From an uncultured Sphingomonadaceae bacterium (GTDB lineage: Bacteria > Pseudomonadota > Alphaproteobacteria > Sphingomonadales > Sphingomonadaceae): a stretch of 43,883 nt of DNA. The notes beneath the pieces are model-generated. The model did no database searches and had not been told where the DNA came from. It was given only the letters and a program-made list of their open reading frames with translations. The stretch spans positions 1-43,883 of the forward strand of contig CALKXX010000017.1 of assembly GCA_938003725.1 (NCBI GenBank), read 5' to 3'. Positions 1 through 8,535 of this stretch are shown piece by piece. Numbering within the stretch: the first letter of the stretch is position 1; every line of letters begins with the position of its first letter. The position numbers and the translations under genes were made by a program.

Positions 1-84
1 ACTCCGCAGCAGTAACTGCATGAGAAACCCAGCGCTTGCAACTCCGATGATACCGTAGAAAATGAATATCTCAAGGCCGTGCAT
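1..84 (-). CDS. N-terminus of an unidentified membrane protein (cut by window edge)
   Basis: This is an open frame from an ATG that runs off the left edge, so only 28 codons are visible. It begins MHGLEIFIFYGII and is almost wholly hydrophobic, with the look of a first transmembrane helix ending in an Arg-containing turn. It starts 9 bases after the stop of the enoyl-CoA hydratase gene, so it is probably the next gene of the same transcript. No strong Shine-Dalgarno sequence is visible. In comparable valine-degradation operons mmsB (3-hydroxyisobutyrate dehydrogenase) often comes here, but this N-terminus has no Rossmann motif and does not fit it. The family is not recognised. Confidence 0.45.
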   Translation of the reverse strand, partial: MHGLEIFIFYGIIGVASAGFLMQLLLRS

Positions 85-93
85 CTGCTACAA

Positions 94-876
94 TCACCGC
101 CCCTTCCACTTCCCTTCGCGCTTCTCGATAAATGCGGCCATGCCCTCTTTCTTGTCTTCGGTAGCCGTCAGTATCTGGAACAGGCGGCGTTCGTGCAGCA
201 AGCCCTGGTCGAGATTATTCTCGAAGGCGGCATTGACCATTTCCTTATTCACCTGAACAGCCATCGGCGGCATGGAAGCGATGGTCGCCGCTGACTTCAA
301 AACTTCATCCAGCAGGTTATCATGTGGCACGACGCGCGCCACCAGCCCGGAACGCTCGGCTTCTTCCGCATCCATCATCCGCCCGGTCAGGCACATTTCC
401 ATGGATTTTGATTTGCCCACGGCACGGGTAAGCCGTTGTGATCCGCCCATCCCGGGGGCAACACCAAGCTTGATCTCTGGTTGGCCAAATTTTGCGTTTT
501 CCGATGCGATGATAAAATCCGCCATCATCGCCAGTTCACAACCACCACCCAGTGAAAAGCCGTTTACCGCCGCAATCCAAGGTTTGCGCGTTGTTTTGAC
601 AATCTGGCTCGTCCATTTGGAGAAGAAATCTTCAAGATAGAAATCAGCCGCAGCCTTGTCATACATTTCCTTAATGTCCGCACCCGCCGCAAAAGCCTTG
701 TCTCCACTACCGGTCAGGACAGCACAGCGCTGGCCATCATCCACCTCATAGGCGGCAAAGGCGTCGATCAACTCATCCAGCACCTGGCTATTCAGCGCAT
801 TCAAGGATTTGGGCCGGCTAAGCGTGATCAGCGTCACCGCATCGCGCTGTTCCACCAATATTGTCTCATAGCTCAT
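94..876 (-). CDS. Enoyl-CoA hydratase (crotonase family)
   Basis: This 260-residue crotonase-fold protein is predicted to hydrate a 2,3-enoyl-CoA in the cytoplasm. It has the usual family length. The oxyanion-hole segments AFAAGADIKEM (about 61-71) and GFSLGGGCELAM (about 106-117) are present. Both acid/base glutamates are in place, near 114 (GGCELAM) and 134 (GQPEIKLG). The start chosen gives MSYETILVEQ, preceded by AAGGA about 9 bases upstream; an in-frame start 22 codons earlier would overlap the gene upstream. It follows isobutyryl-CoA dehydrogenase and HIBYL-CoA hydrolase genes, so the likely substrate in context is methacrylyl-CoA in valine catabolism. A general short-chain enoyl-CoA role cannot be excluded. 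Confidence 0.93.
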   Translation of the reverse strand: MSYETILVEQRDAVTLITLSRPKSLNALNSQVLDELIDAFAAYEVDDGQRCAVLTGSGDKAFAAGADIKEMYDKAAADFYLEDFFSKWTSQIVKTTRKPWIAAVNGFSLGGGCELAMMADFIIASENAKFGQPEIKLGVAPGMGGSQRLTRAVGKSKSMEMCLTGRMMDAEEAERSGLVARVVPHDNLLDEVLKSAATIASMPPMAVQVNKEMVNAAFENNLDQGLLHERRLFQILTATEDKKEGMAAFIEKREGKWKGR

Positions 877-889
877 TTCATTTTCCTTT

Positions 890-1936
890 TTAAGCCAATG
901 GCTCCCATTCTTCCCCATTGGGAAGCGGAGCAAAAATTTCATCTATCAATTCATCACTGGTTTCTTGCGGCGTGGCCGGATCCCATTTGGGATCATTATC
1001 CTTGTCGACAATCAATGCCCGTACGCCCTCCAGAAAGTCGTGACGGACAAGGGCATGATATCCGATCCGATATTCATTGCGCATCTCATCGGCAAAGCTG
1101 TTCATGGCCGCGCCTTCTTTCAACTGGCGCAATGCAACCTTGCAGGTTTGCGGGCTTTTCGTGCCGAGCGTATCACGTTCCTTTGCGGCCCAATCGCTGT
1201 CATCGGCCTCCAGAGTCGCCAGAATTTCTTCATATTTGTCGGACGCAAAAAACTTGTCGATTTTGTCAAGATTACCGGCAATCCGCGCTTCCCCCTGCAT
1301 ATTCGACAATTGCCCCAATATCCCTTCGATCCGGTCGGGCTTTTCGGATATTCGCGTTTTCGCCTCACCCAGCTTTTCCGATGAGAGATAGTGGGTTGCA
1401 AGACCAACTTCCTTGCACTCCGCTCCGTTTAGCCGCGCGCCTGTCAGGGCCAGAAATTGCCCCAACCGGCCCGCCAATCGGGAAAGATACCAACCACCAC
1501 CGACATCAGGAAACAATCCAATACCGGTTTCCGGCATCGCGAACCGCGTATTCTCTGTCGCAACACGATATTTGGCGGGTTGGGAAATACCAACTCCCCC
1601 GCCCATGGTGATACCATCCATGAAAGCGACCACCGGTTTCGGATATTCGAACAACAGGTGATTGAGTTGATATTCTTTGTAGAAAAACTCGCGTCCCTCT
1701 TTGCCATCGGCGAGACCGGAATTGCGCAGCATGGCGATATCACCGCCAGCGCAAAACCCCCTGCCCTCACTATGGTCGATGATAACGGCCTCAACGCTGT
1801 CATCATCGCGCCATTCGAGCAACGCCTTCGTCATGGCCAGACACATCTCTAGATTAAGTGAATGGATCACTTTCGGGCGATTGAGGCTGATATGCCCCAC
1901 GCGGCCGGATTTACGGATGATTAAATCGTCGGTCAT
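890..1936 (-). CDS. 3-hydroxyisobutyryl-CoA hydrolase
   Basis: This 348-residue crotonase-superfamily thioesterase is predicted to release 3-hydroxyisobutyrate from its CoA ester, the hydrolytic step of valine catabolism. The HIBCH subfamily is recognised by GFCAGGDIAML (about 60-70), GITMGGGVGIS (108-118) and PETGIGLFPDVGG (135-147), with Glu136 and Asp144 in the catalytic positions. The length is typical of the subfamily and longer than plain hydratases because of the extra C-terminal helices. It ends 13 bases before the enoyl-CoA hydratase start and begins 33 bases after the acyl-CoA dehydrogenase stop. The Shine-Dalgarno is weak, which suggests translation within a polycistronic message. 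Confidence 0.92.
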   Translation of the reverse strand: MTDDLIIRKSGRVGHISLNRPKVIHSLNLEMCLAMTKALLEWRDDDSVEAVIIDHSEGRGFCAGGDIAMLRNSGLADGKEGREFFYKEYQLNHLLFEYPKPVVAFMDGITMGGGVGISQPAKYRVATENTRFAMPETGIGLFPDVGGGWYLSRLAGRLGQFLALTGARLNGAECKEVGLATHYLSSEKLGEAKTRISEKPDRIEGILGQLSNMQGEARIAGNLDKIDKFFASDKYEEILATLEADDSDWAAKERDTLGTKSPQTCKVALRQLKEGAAMNSFADEMRNEYRIGYHALVRHDFLEGVRALIVDKDNDPKWDPATPQETSDELIDEIFAPLPNGEEWEPLA

Positions 1937-1969
1937 TTAAGTTTTCAAATCCTTTTAATGGGGCAGCGA

Positions 1970-3112
1970 CTATTGCCGCAACATCTCTCGTGATACAATC
2001 ATGCGCATCACCTGATTGGTTCCCTCCAATATGCTGTGGACACGCAAATCGCGCCAAAACCGCTCAATCGGATAATCCTGCAAATATCCGTATCCGCCAA
2101 AGAGCTGTAGTGCGTCGTTGACGATTTTCGAACCATTGTCGGTAGCTAACCGCTTTGCCATCGCCGCAAATTTGGTTTTATCCGGTGCGCCCTCGGTCAC
2201 TTTGGCCGCCGCGAGATAGAGTAACGCCCGCGATGCTTCCAGATCGGTCGCCATGTCCGCCAGCATGAATTGGGTATTTTGAAAATCGGCAATCGCTTTG
2301 CCAAACTGTTTGCGTTCTTTCGTGTAGTCGACCGCTTCGTCCAGACAACGCTGCGCACCGCCCAACGAACAAGCACCAATATTCAATCGGCCCCCGTCAA
2401 GCCCGGCCATTGCAATACGAAAGCCCTCACCTTCATCCCCGACCCGGTTCTCCACCGGCACCCGCACACCATCAAAATTTACCTGTGCAGTGGGTTGTGA
2501 GTGCCACCCCAATTTCTTTTCATTGGCACCAAAAGATACACCGTCCATATCTTTTTCTATGACCAGGCAAGTAACGCCCTTGGCACCGTCGTCGGAGGTG
2601 CGGGTCATGGTTACATAGACTTCGTTTTCCCCGCCGCCGGAAATAAACTGCTTGGAACCCGTGACCACATAATGATCACCATCCAGCACAGCCTTTGTCT
2701 TCAGCGAAGCCGCATCCGAGCCGGCGCCGGCCTCAGTCAGGCAATAGCTCGATATTTTTGCCATCGGTACAAGGTCAGGCAGGTATTTTTCCTTCACCGC
2801 TTCCGACCCGAATGTATCGATCATCCAACTCGCCATATTATGGATCGAGATAAACGCGCTGGTGGAAGGACAGCCATAGGCCATTGCCTCCATAATGATC
2901 GCACTCTCCAGCCGCCCCAGACCAATCCCTCCGGATTCTTCCGAAACATATATCCCGCCAAAGCCTAGTTCTGCTGCTTTCTGGATGGCCTCTTTGGGAA
3001 AGACATGATCCTCATCCCACTGCGCGGCATGGGGCGTGATTTCATCGGCGGTGAATTTTTGCGCCATATCCTGAATGGCCAGCTGATCTTCGGTCAGGGA
3101 AAATTGATTCAT
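1970..3112 (-). CDS. Isobutyryl-CoA dehydrogenase (acyl-CoA dehydrogenase family)
   Basis: This 380-residue flavoprotein is predicted to oxidise isobutyryl-CoA (or a related short branched acyl-CoA) to methacrylyl-CoA, passing electrons to ETF. It carries the acyl-CoA dehydrogenase signatures CLTEAGAGSDAASLKT, the RKQFGKAIADFQNTQF segment (after GLDGGRLNIGACSLG) and the C-terminal ILEGTNQVMR, whose Glu is the usual catalytic base. The GGRLNIGACSLG region resembles mammalian ACAD8, which supports isobutyryl specificity together with the HIBYL-CoA hydrolase and hydratase genes that follow. The start lies 5 bases after the dipeptidase stop without a close Shine-Dalgarno, so it may be translationally coupled. 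Exact substrate is inferred from context. Confidence 0.92.
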   Translation of the reverse strand: MNQFSLTEDQLAIQDMAQKFTADEITPHAAQWDEDHVFPKEAIQKAAELGFGGIYVSEESGGIGLGRLESAIIMEAMAYGCPSTSAFISIHNMASWMIDTFGSEAVKEKYLPDLVPMAKISSYCLTEAGAGSDAASLKTKAVLDGDHYVVTGSKQFISGGGENEVYVTMTRTSDDGAKGVTCLVIEKDMDGVSFGANEKKLGWHSQPTAQVNFDGVRVPVENRVGDEGEGFRIAMAGLDGGRLNIGACSLGGAQRCLDEAVDYTKERKQFGKAIADFQNTQFMLADMATDLEASRALLYLAAAKVTEGAPDKTKFAAMAKRLATDNGSKIVNDALQLFGGYGYLQDYPIERFWRDLRVHSILEGTNQVMRMIVSREMLRQ

Positions 3113-3117
3113 CTGGT

Positions 3118-4356
3118 CTATTTAACCTCTATTTTGTGATGATCCGCTACACGTTCTGCATCACGCATAACCCGCAAGATATTTCCGCGTGCAATTTTGG
3201 CGAGGTCATCATTGCTATATCCTCGCTGCACAAGTTCCGCGAACAGCACAGGATAAGTGGACACATCCTGCATATCGTCGGGTAGAAATCTAATCCCGTC
3301 ATAATCGCCGCCGATGCCGATATTGTCGATCCCGGCAACGCCGCGAATATGGTCGATATGATCGGCAACATCCGATGCGGTGACCGAAGGCATCGGCGTC
3401 GCCTGTCTCCAGCCATTCATATGTGCATCACGGCGCGCTTTCTCTCCGGGATAGAGCGCTTTGGCGCGTTCTTGCTCTGCCTTTTCCGCAGCTTCCCAAT
3501 CCCGGCGTTCGGCCTTCAGATAGGATGGTACAAAGGTTACCATCACAACCCCGCCATTGTCGGGCAAGCGCTTTAACACGCTATCCGGTACATTGCGCGG
3601 ATGATCGGTTACGCCATTGGCCGAGCTGTGGCTAAAGATCACCGGGGCTCTCGCAACATCGAGTGTATCGTGCATCGTTTTCGGCGACACATGGCTAATG
3701 TCCACCATCATACCCAGCGCATTCATTTGATGCACGACCCGCACACCAAATTCAGACAATCCATTGCTTTTGGGCGCATCGGTGGCCGCATCAGCCCAAT
3801 CCAGCGTTTTCCAATGGGTCAACGTCATATAGCGCGCGCCTAGAGTATAGGTTTGGCGCAGCACAGCCAGAGAGTTACCGATCGAATGGCCACCTTCCAT
3901 ACCGATCAACGAAGCAATGCGTCCGGATTTGGCAGCGCGCTCAATATCATCGGCGGTCAGTGCAATTTCCAGATCACGATATTGGTTGGCTAGCCGGTGG
4001 ACCGTATCAATTTGCTGGATCACTCGTTCAACCGCCTCTGCTCTCGGCAATTCCGGATCGATCCAGACGGACCAGAACTGGCCGCCAACACCGCCTTTTC
4101 GCAACCGTGCAATGTCGGTATGCATTGGTTTTTCGGCATCACCCAAGGTTTCGAGCGTATCGCGAAAATCAAATTTTGAAAAATCGCTATCAAAGCGTCC
4201 GCGAATTTGCGCCGGCACATCATTATGACCATCAATGATGGGATGTTCTTCCAGAACCTGTTTCGCCGTTTGTTCAGCTGTTTGCGCATGAGCAGATGGC
4301 AGGCCTGCATGGAATGCGGCAACGGCCAATATCGGCAAAAGAATCTGTGTTTTCAT
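3118..4356 (-). CDS. Membrane dipeptidase, peptidase family M19
   Basis: This is a 412-residue zinc dipeptidase of the renal-dipeptidase family. The chosen start gives MKTQILLPILAVAAF, an N-terminal signal peptide ending near AHAQ, so the enzyme should be exported. An upstream in-frame start would add 12 polar residues before the signal and overlap the preceding gene. M19 metal-site motifs are visible: DGHNDVP (His44, Asp46), LIGMEGGHSIG, VDISHVSPKTMHD, IFSHSSANGV and GIGGDYDGI. The family hydrolyses dipeptides, including some with D-residues at the C-terminal position. It starts 10 bases after the polysaccharide deacetylase stop, so the two exported hydrolases are probably co-expressed; a role in peptide scavenging or cell-wall peptide turnover is inference. 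Confidence 0.92.
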   Translation of the reverse strand: MKTQILLPILAVAAFHAGLPSAHAQTAEQTAKQVLEEHPIIDGHNDVPAQIRGRFDSDFSKFDFRDTLETLGDAEKPMHTDIARLRKGGVGGQFWSVWIDPELPRAEAVERVIQQIDTVHRLANQYRDLEIALTADDIERAAKSGRIASLIGMEGGHSIGNSLAVLRQTYTLGARYMTLTHWKTLDWADAATDAPKSNGLSEFGVRVVHQMNALGMMVDISHVSPKTMHDTLDVARAPVIFSHSSANGVTDHPRNVPDSVLKRLPDNGGVVMVTFVPSYLKAERRDWEAAEKAEQERAKALYPGEKARRDAHMNGWRQATPMPSVTASDVADHIDHIRGVAGIDNIGIGGDYDGIRFLPDDMQDVSTYPVLFAELVQRGYSNDDLAKIARGNILRVMRDAERVADHHKIEVK

Positions 4357-4366
4357 GCGGGCATAT

Positions 4367-5347
4367 CTAGTCTCGCAATACCCTCTCCGCAAATAGCTTT
4401 TTTGCTACTTTCTGATCGTTTCGCATATACCAGCGATTACCGATTTTCTTTTCCGCAGCCAGCATTTGGATCCGCGTACCGTCGGCAAATTCGACTTCTG
4501 GCTCCATAAAGGCAATCGGATCGCGATAGGCTTCGTCAGCTGTAACAATCTGCCAGCCATCCTTTTTCAGTGCGATGGCAAGATCATCGACAAACATCGC
4601 TGCTAAATCGGTATCATGCAACAGGATCATTTGTACCGGTGCACGGCCCAATGTGCGTCTGGCCAAATCATCGGAAAAATTGGCAGATTGCAGATAAGAT
4701 TCGACAAACAGATTACGCATCGCGCTCCGGTCCATAGTTTTCCCCGATTTGGAGGCTGCCAGAGCTAGCTCCTCCATATACCAGTCAGAAGCATCCACCG
4801 TAACATAGCCGTTCATCAGACCGCGCTTTTTCAAACCCTTACGGATCACATCCCGCTTCGCTGTATCGGTCTGCCCTTCGTCGAGATAAGGAAAACGGAA
4901 CCACGGGCGATAGTTCGGCTTATCTTTCAGCCATGCTTCCGCCGTGTCGATATCGGCGAGAAATTTTTGCGCTGAAGTGGCGGAAAGCTTCGAATGATCG
5001 GCGGTGTGATTGGCCAGAATATGCCCCGCATCCGCATAGGCAGCGACAATCTCCGCATCGTCATCATAGGCCGTAATCCGGCCGGGGTTGATGAAGAAAG
5101 CCGCCTGCTTGATTCCAGCTGACTCCAGCGCTTCGATAAGCAAGCCCGGGCGTTCTGCCTTGTCGAGAAAGGCACCTGATCCACGCGGGGTATCATCAAA
5201 GCTGAAGGCGATTTTCTTGTCGGTTGCAATCGCGGTCGTCTGGCCCTGCGGAATATTTGTTGACGCAGGATCTATACGAAATAATGCAAGGGCGAATAGC
5301 CCGGCTAAGCTCAACATGAGCAGCCCGCGAGATGAACCAACGATCAT
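4367..5347 (-). CDS. Polysaccharide deacetylase family protein (CE4/NodB)
   Basis: This is a 326-residue protein with an N-terminal hydrophobic anchor or signal (about 8-23) and a NodB homology domain. Motif 1 is FSFDDTP (Asp51, Asp52), motif 2 is NHTADHS (His114, His118), motif 3 is WFRFPYL, followed by VDASDWY and LLHD, so the metal-binding and catalytic residues are present. Family members remove N-acetyl groups from chitin oligomers, peptidoglycan or other surface glycans; the substrate here is unknown. The roughly 60-residue C-terminal part after the LLHD motif (starting EAYRDPIAFMEPEVEF) is beyond the core domain. It is the first gene of the minus-strand run, with a 108-base gap upstream. 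Confidence 0.88.
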   Translation of the reverse strand: MIVGSSRGLLMLSLAGLFALALFRIDPASTNIPQGQTTAIATDKKIAFSFDDTPRGSGAFLDKAERPGLLIEALESAGIKQAAFFINPGRITAYDDDAEIVAAYADAGHILANHTADHSKLSATSAQKFLADIDTAEAWLKDKPNYRPWFRFPYLDEGQTDTAKRDVIRKGLKKRGLMNGYVTVDASDWYMEELALAASKSGKTMDRSAMRNLFVESYLQSANFSDDLARRTLGRAPVQMILLHDTDLAAMFVDDLAIALKKDGWQIVTADEAYRDPIAFMEPEVEFADGTRIQMLAAEKKIGNRWYMRNDQKVAKKLFAERVLRD

Positions 5348-5455
5348 GGCTCGACAATCTTACGCAATGCGCCGTTTTGCTATGGCCTTAACTTTTCTGT
5401 CTTAGTTTGGGACTGAACTGATCAATTGATATTGCGGGCATCACCGATCAAACAT

Positions 5456-6874
5456 TCAAGCCAATTTCCGCATCACATCGCCGAACAAATCCTCGTCCGA
5501 TGGCAATTCCTTGTTCACCGCAAGCGGTTTGGAAACCCATGTCTCGTTGATCAGATCACGCCAGCTGATGTTATTGTTGGTACCGTTACCTCCCCAACTG
5601 CCACAGCCGAGCGAGAAGGTTTGGCGCATGCCGTTCCACAGATTCCCGCTATTGGATGCTGCCTGAGGCTGGTTTACCATCACGCGCGATGTGCGGGTGA
5701 TATTCGCGAGCTTCATGATATTCTCATCGGATTGCGAATAAATTCCGCAACTATGTCCCTGACCCTGATAAGCCTGAATATTATTGGTCAGTTCAATAGC
5801 ATGATCAATATCGCGAGCGCGATAAAGTGCCATAGATACGGTCATTTTTTCTCCGGAAAATGGATGATCCGGGCCGTAGCCGGTTTCCGGAATGATGAAA
5901 AATTCGACATCATCAGAGACTTCAAAACCGGCCATGCCTGCTATAAACTGTGGTGTTTGCGCTACGACTTTTGCGTTGATTGCACCATCAATCCAAAGAA
6001 CATCTTCAAACTTCTGTTTCTCTTCGTCGCTCATAATATGGCCACCCTTGGCAACCAGTTTCGCAAGCATATCGTCGTAGATTGCATCTACCAAAATAAC
6101 AGAATTGTCGGATGAACAGCTTGCCGCCAGATCCAGTGTTTTCGAGAGATGTATTTTCGTTGCAGCGTCATCCAAATCGGCTGTTTCATCAACCGTAATC
6201 ACGGCATTGCCCACGCCGACACCTAATGCAGGGGTACCACTGGAATAAGCGGCGGTTACCATCGCGCCGCCGCCAGTTGCCAGTACACGGTCACATTGAC
6301 GCATAAGTTCATTGGTCTTTTCTACCGAAGGTATATCGATACTCTGGACCAAGTCAGCAGGCGCACCCATTTTCACAATTGCATCACGCATCAGGTCGCA
6401 AATAAGCTTGTTGGTCAGTTTTGCACGTGGATGCGGTGCGACGATAATCGAATTGCGGCCCTTCACCGCCGAAATCGCCTTGATAACCGGCGTTGCTTCT
6501 GGATTTGTAGAAGGCGACAATGCCCCGATAACGCCCATTGGCTTGGCTATTTTTACGATATTGCGTTCTTTATCTTCTTCAAGAATGCCAACCGATTTGT
6601 CATCGATAATGTCAAACAACGTTGCGCGCGTTTTCTTGAATATCTTCAGATATTTGCCTTCATAATTGCCAAGCTGGGTTTCTTCGACCGTATGCTGCGC
6701 AATTTTCTTTGCGGTTTCTTCGTTCGCCACGGACCAAACCATTGCGGCAATCAACTCATCAACCTGTTCTTGCGTATAGTCCTCAATCTGCGCCTGTGCG
6801 GCCCGGGAACGCGCTACCATTTCGGCGATTTCATCGACAATCGGGTCATTCGGGTTGGTTGTTTTATCCAGCAT
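5456..6874 (-). CDS. CoA-acylating aldehyde dehydrogenase (AdhE N-domain / SauS-like)
   Basis: This is a 472-residue aldehyde dehydrogenase of the CoA-acylating branch, which oxidises an aldehyde to an acyl-CoA with NAD and CoA (or the reverse). The nucleophile is Cys253 in DLAASCSSDNS; KPMGVIGALSPSTNP (111-125) and the C-terminal LGCGSWGGNGTNNN match the family that includes the N-terminal half of AdhE, acetaldehyde dehydrogenases and sulfoacetaldehyde dehydrogenase SauS. Length fits a stand-alone enzyme; no iron alcohol-dehydrogenase domain follows. AGGAG lies 9 bases before the ATG. It is monocistronic, with no sulfonate genes beside it, so acetaldehyde or another small aldehyde is as likely a substrate as sulfoacetaldehyde. 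Confidence 0.88.
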   Translation of the reverse strand: MLDKTTNPNDPIVDEIAEMVARSRAAQAQIEDYTQEQVDELIAAMVWSVANEETAKKIAQHTVEETQLGNYEGKYLKIFKKTRATLFDIIDDKSVGILEEDKERNIVKIAKPMGVIGALSPSTNPEATPVIKAISAVKGRNSIIVAPHPRAKLTNKLICDLMRDAIVKMGAPADLVQSIDIPSVEKTNELMRQCDRVLATGGGAMVTAAYSSGTPALGVGVGNAVITVDETADLDDAATKIHLSKTLDLAASCSSDNSVILVDAIYDDMLAKLVAKGGHIMSDEEKQKFEDVLWIDGAINAKVVAQTPQFIAGMAGFEVSDDVEFFIIPETGYGPDHPFSGEKMTVSMALYRARDIDHAIELTNNIQAYQGQGHSCGIYSQSDENIMKLANITRTSRVMVNQPQAASNSGNLWNGMRQTFSLGCGSWGGNGTNNNISWRDLINETWVSKPLAVNKELPSDEDLFGDVMRKLA

Positions 6875-6950
6875 AATAGTGGCTCCTGATAATATTCACA
6901 CGGACGGTGCACGCGCAAGAATCGCTGAAAATTGCAATAAATTCTCTTGA

Positions 6951-6979
6951 TATATATGACACCGCTGCTGCCCATGCAA
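6951..6979 (-). promoter_or_regulatory. Candidate promoter of the acylating aldehyde dehydrogenase gene
   Basis: On the minus strand TTGCAT (6979-6974) and TATATA (6956-6951) are separated by 17 bases and lie about 80 bases upstream of the aldehyde dehydrogenase ATG. The match to a sigma-70 promoter is moderate (3 of 6 and 4 of 6). The rest of the roughly 250-base gap to the DMT transporter holds a short inverted repeat (GACAG/CTGTC, 7031-7046) and nothing else I can name. Confidence 0.3.
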
Positions 6980-7121
6980 CGATCAAACCCCTATCAATTA
7001 CAACCGTGAGTGCACGATAATCATTTGACTGACAGATGGCGCTGTCTATTCCCACATCAAACGAAAAACAGGTGCAATCGCAATCAACCAAGTCACAGCT
7101 CAAGAAGAAGTAACACCCGAA

Positions 7122-8027
7122 TTGGGCCAAAACCGGGCAATTTCGGGTATCGTCACCCGTCTTGCCGCGATGCTATCGCTTGGTATCATGTTCGCCTTTG
7201 TAAAGCTCGCCGGTGAACAGGGTGTCCACGTGACGGAAAGTCTTTTCTATCGTCAGCTAACGGCGATGCCGCTAATCTGTTTTTTGATCTGGCGCAGCAC
7301 GGCCGGTTGGCCGGCCATCAAATCCAACAAACACAAGCTCCACATCCTAAGGTCGGTATTGGGTATATCTGCCATGGGTTTGAATTTTTGGGCCATCACC
7401 TTGTTGCCACTTGCCGACGCGACAACGATTAGTTTTACCGTCCCCATTTTCGCAACTCTGTTTGCGGCCCTCGTCCTCCGCGAGAAAGTCGGTATCCGTC
7501 GATGGTCCGCGATATTGATCGGGTTTATCGGCGTGCTTGTTGTCATCCAACCGGGCGGTACATTGATCCCCGCATTTGGTGCGACTGTAGCTCTCGTCGG
7601 TGCGCTGGTCACAGCAGCGGTTACGATGGTGATCCGCATGCTTGGCCGAACTGAAACCAGTATCGTCACAATATTCTGGTTCTCCGTCTACACGCTCCCT
7701 GCCCTCGCTCTTTGTGCTGCCTATTTCGGCGGGGGACATGATCTGAAAGCCTGGGGCTATCTTTTTGGTATCGGTGTGTTCGGAGCCTTGGGACAACTTA
7801 CCATTACGCAATCTTTGCGGCTTGCCCCCGTATCAACCATTGTTCCCATGGATTATACCGCATTGATATGGTCCACCATTTTTGGGATAGTAATATTCGG
7901 CCAATGGCCAGGGCTTTCAATCTTGATTGGAGCACCAATCATTATCGGATCGGGCCTGTTCATCGCATGGCGCGAACATAGAAAGGCTGTGCTAGCAGGG
8001 CCTAACGCGTTGAAAAACGCTTCCTGA
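7122..8027 (+). CDS. DMT-family permease (EamA domains)
   Basis: This inner-membrane protein of about 301 residues has roughly ten hydrophobic segments in two EamA halves, the pattern of drug/metabolite transporters. Recognisable elements are LSLGIMFAFVKLAGEQ, the basic YRQ turn after helix 1, ADATTISFTVPIFATLFAALVLRE closing helices 3-4, and the second-half STIVPMDYTALIWSTIFG. Substrate cannot be predicted. The start is uncertain: TTG at 7122 gives a 12-residue cytoplasmic leader, while an ATG at 7167 would begin inside the first helix. The frame stays open upstream to 7029 without an ATG or GTG. Its 3' end overlaps the convergent small secreted-protein gene by 26 bases. Confidence 0.88.
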   Translation: MGQNRAISGIVTRLAAMLSLGIMFAFVKLAGEQGVHVTESLFYRQLTAMPLICFLIWRSTAGWPAIKSNKHKLHILRSVLGISAMGLNFWAITLLPLADATTISFTVPIFATLFAALVLREKVGIRRWSAILIGFIGVLVVIQPGGTLIPAFGATVALVGALVTAAVTMVIRMLGRTETSIVTIFWFSVYTLPALALCAAYFGGGHDLKAWGYLFGIGVFGALGQLTITQSLRLAPVSTIVPMDYTALIWSTIFGIVIFGQWPGLSILIGAPIIIGSGLFIAWREHRKAVLAGPNALKNAS

Positions 8028-8457
8028 TCGCTTCGCACTCCGCATAAAAGTCAGTTATGAATGTAGGCGTACGCCCGGCGGACAAAGCGGCCTTATGTTC
8101 GCCATTAGCGAATTTTTGCCGGTACACTGTATCGCTGCCTTTAGATTCCATAGCGCGGTCATTTCTTTTTGCATTAATCGCCGCAGCGCCCATGATAGAG
8201 CCCCAGAAGTTCATCCCTTTGAAGGCAGATTGATTGACCTGACCATTGTTATTCATGACATAGCTGCCCGCACCCAGACAATCCCGGCCGAGCTGCGCTG
8301 GCGTGGGCGTATCCCCGCTTTTCAATTTTATATTGCGTAATGCCGACAAGATTTTCTGCGCCTGACTTTGCGGCATGACATATCCGGTTTGCGCGTGCAT
8401 ATATCCCGGCAAGCCAGCCGCGAGAACAGAGATAATGACAGCCATATAATATTTCAT
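8002..8457 (-). CDS. Small secreted protein of unknown function
   Basis: This is a 151-residue protein with a clear N-terminal signal peptide (MKYYMAVIISVLAAGLPGYM, cleavage probably after HAQ). The mature part is polar, with QAQKILSALRNIKLKSGDTP and two cysteines, in GRDCLGAGSY and YAECEAIRKRF, which could form one disulfide in the periplasm. No domain is recognised. It is convergent with the DMT transporter gene and overlaps its last 26 bases, and it diverges from the amidohydrolase gene across a 78-base gap. The signal peptide and codon pattern support a real gene; function is unknown. Confidence 0.75.
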   Translation of the reverse strand: MKYYMAVIISVLAAGLPGYMHAQTGYVMPQSQAQKILSALRNIKLKSGDTPTPAQLGRDCLGAGSYVMNNNGQVNQSAFKGMNFWGSIMGAAAINAKRNDRAMESKGSDTVYRQKFANGEHKAALSAGRTPTFITDFYAECEAIRKRFSTR

Positions 8458-8535
8458 AAGTACCCCCTACTAAGAATTCCCTTGCTCCAATTGGTTTCAA
8501 CACCTTAACTTAAAATGATAAGTGGGGAGAAAATT

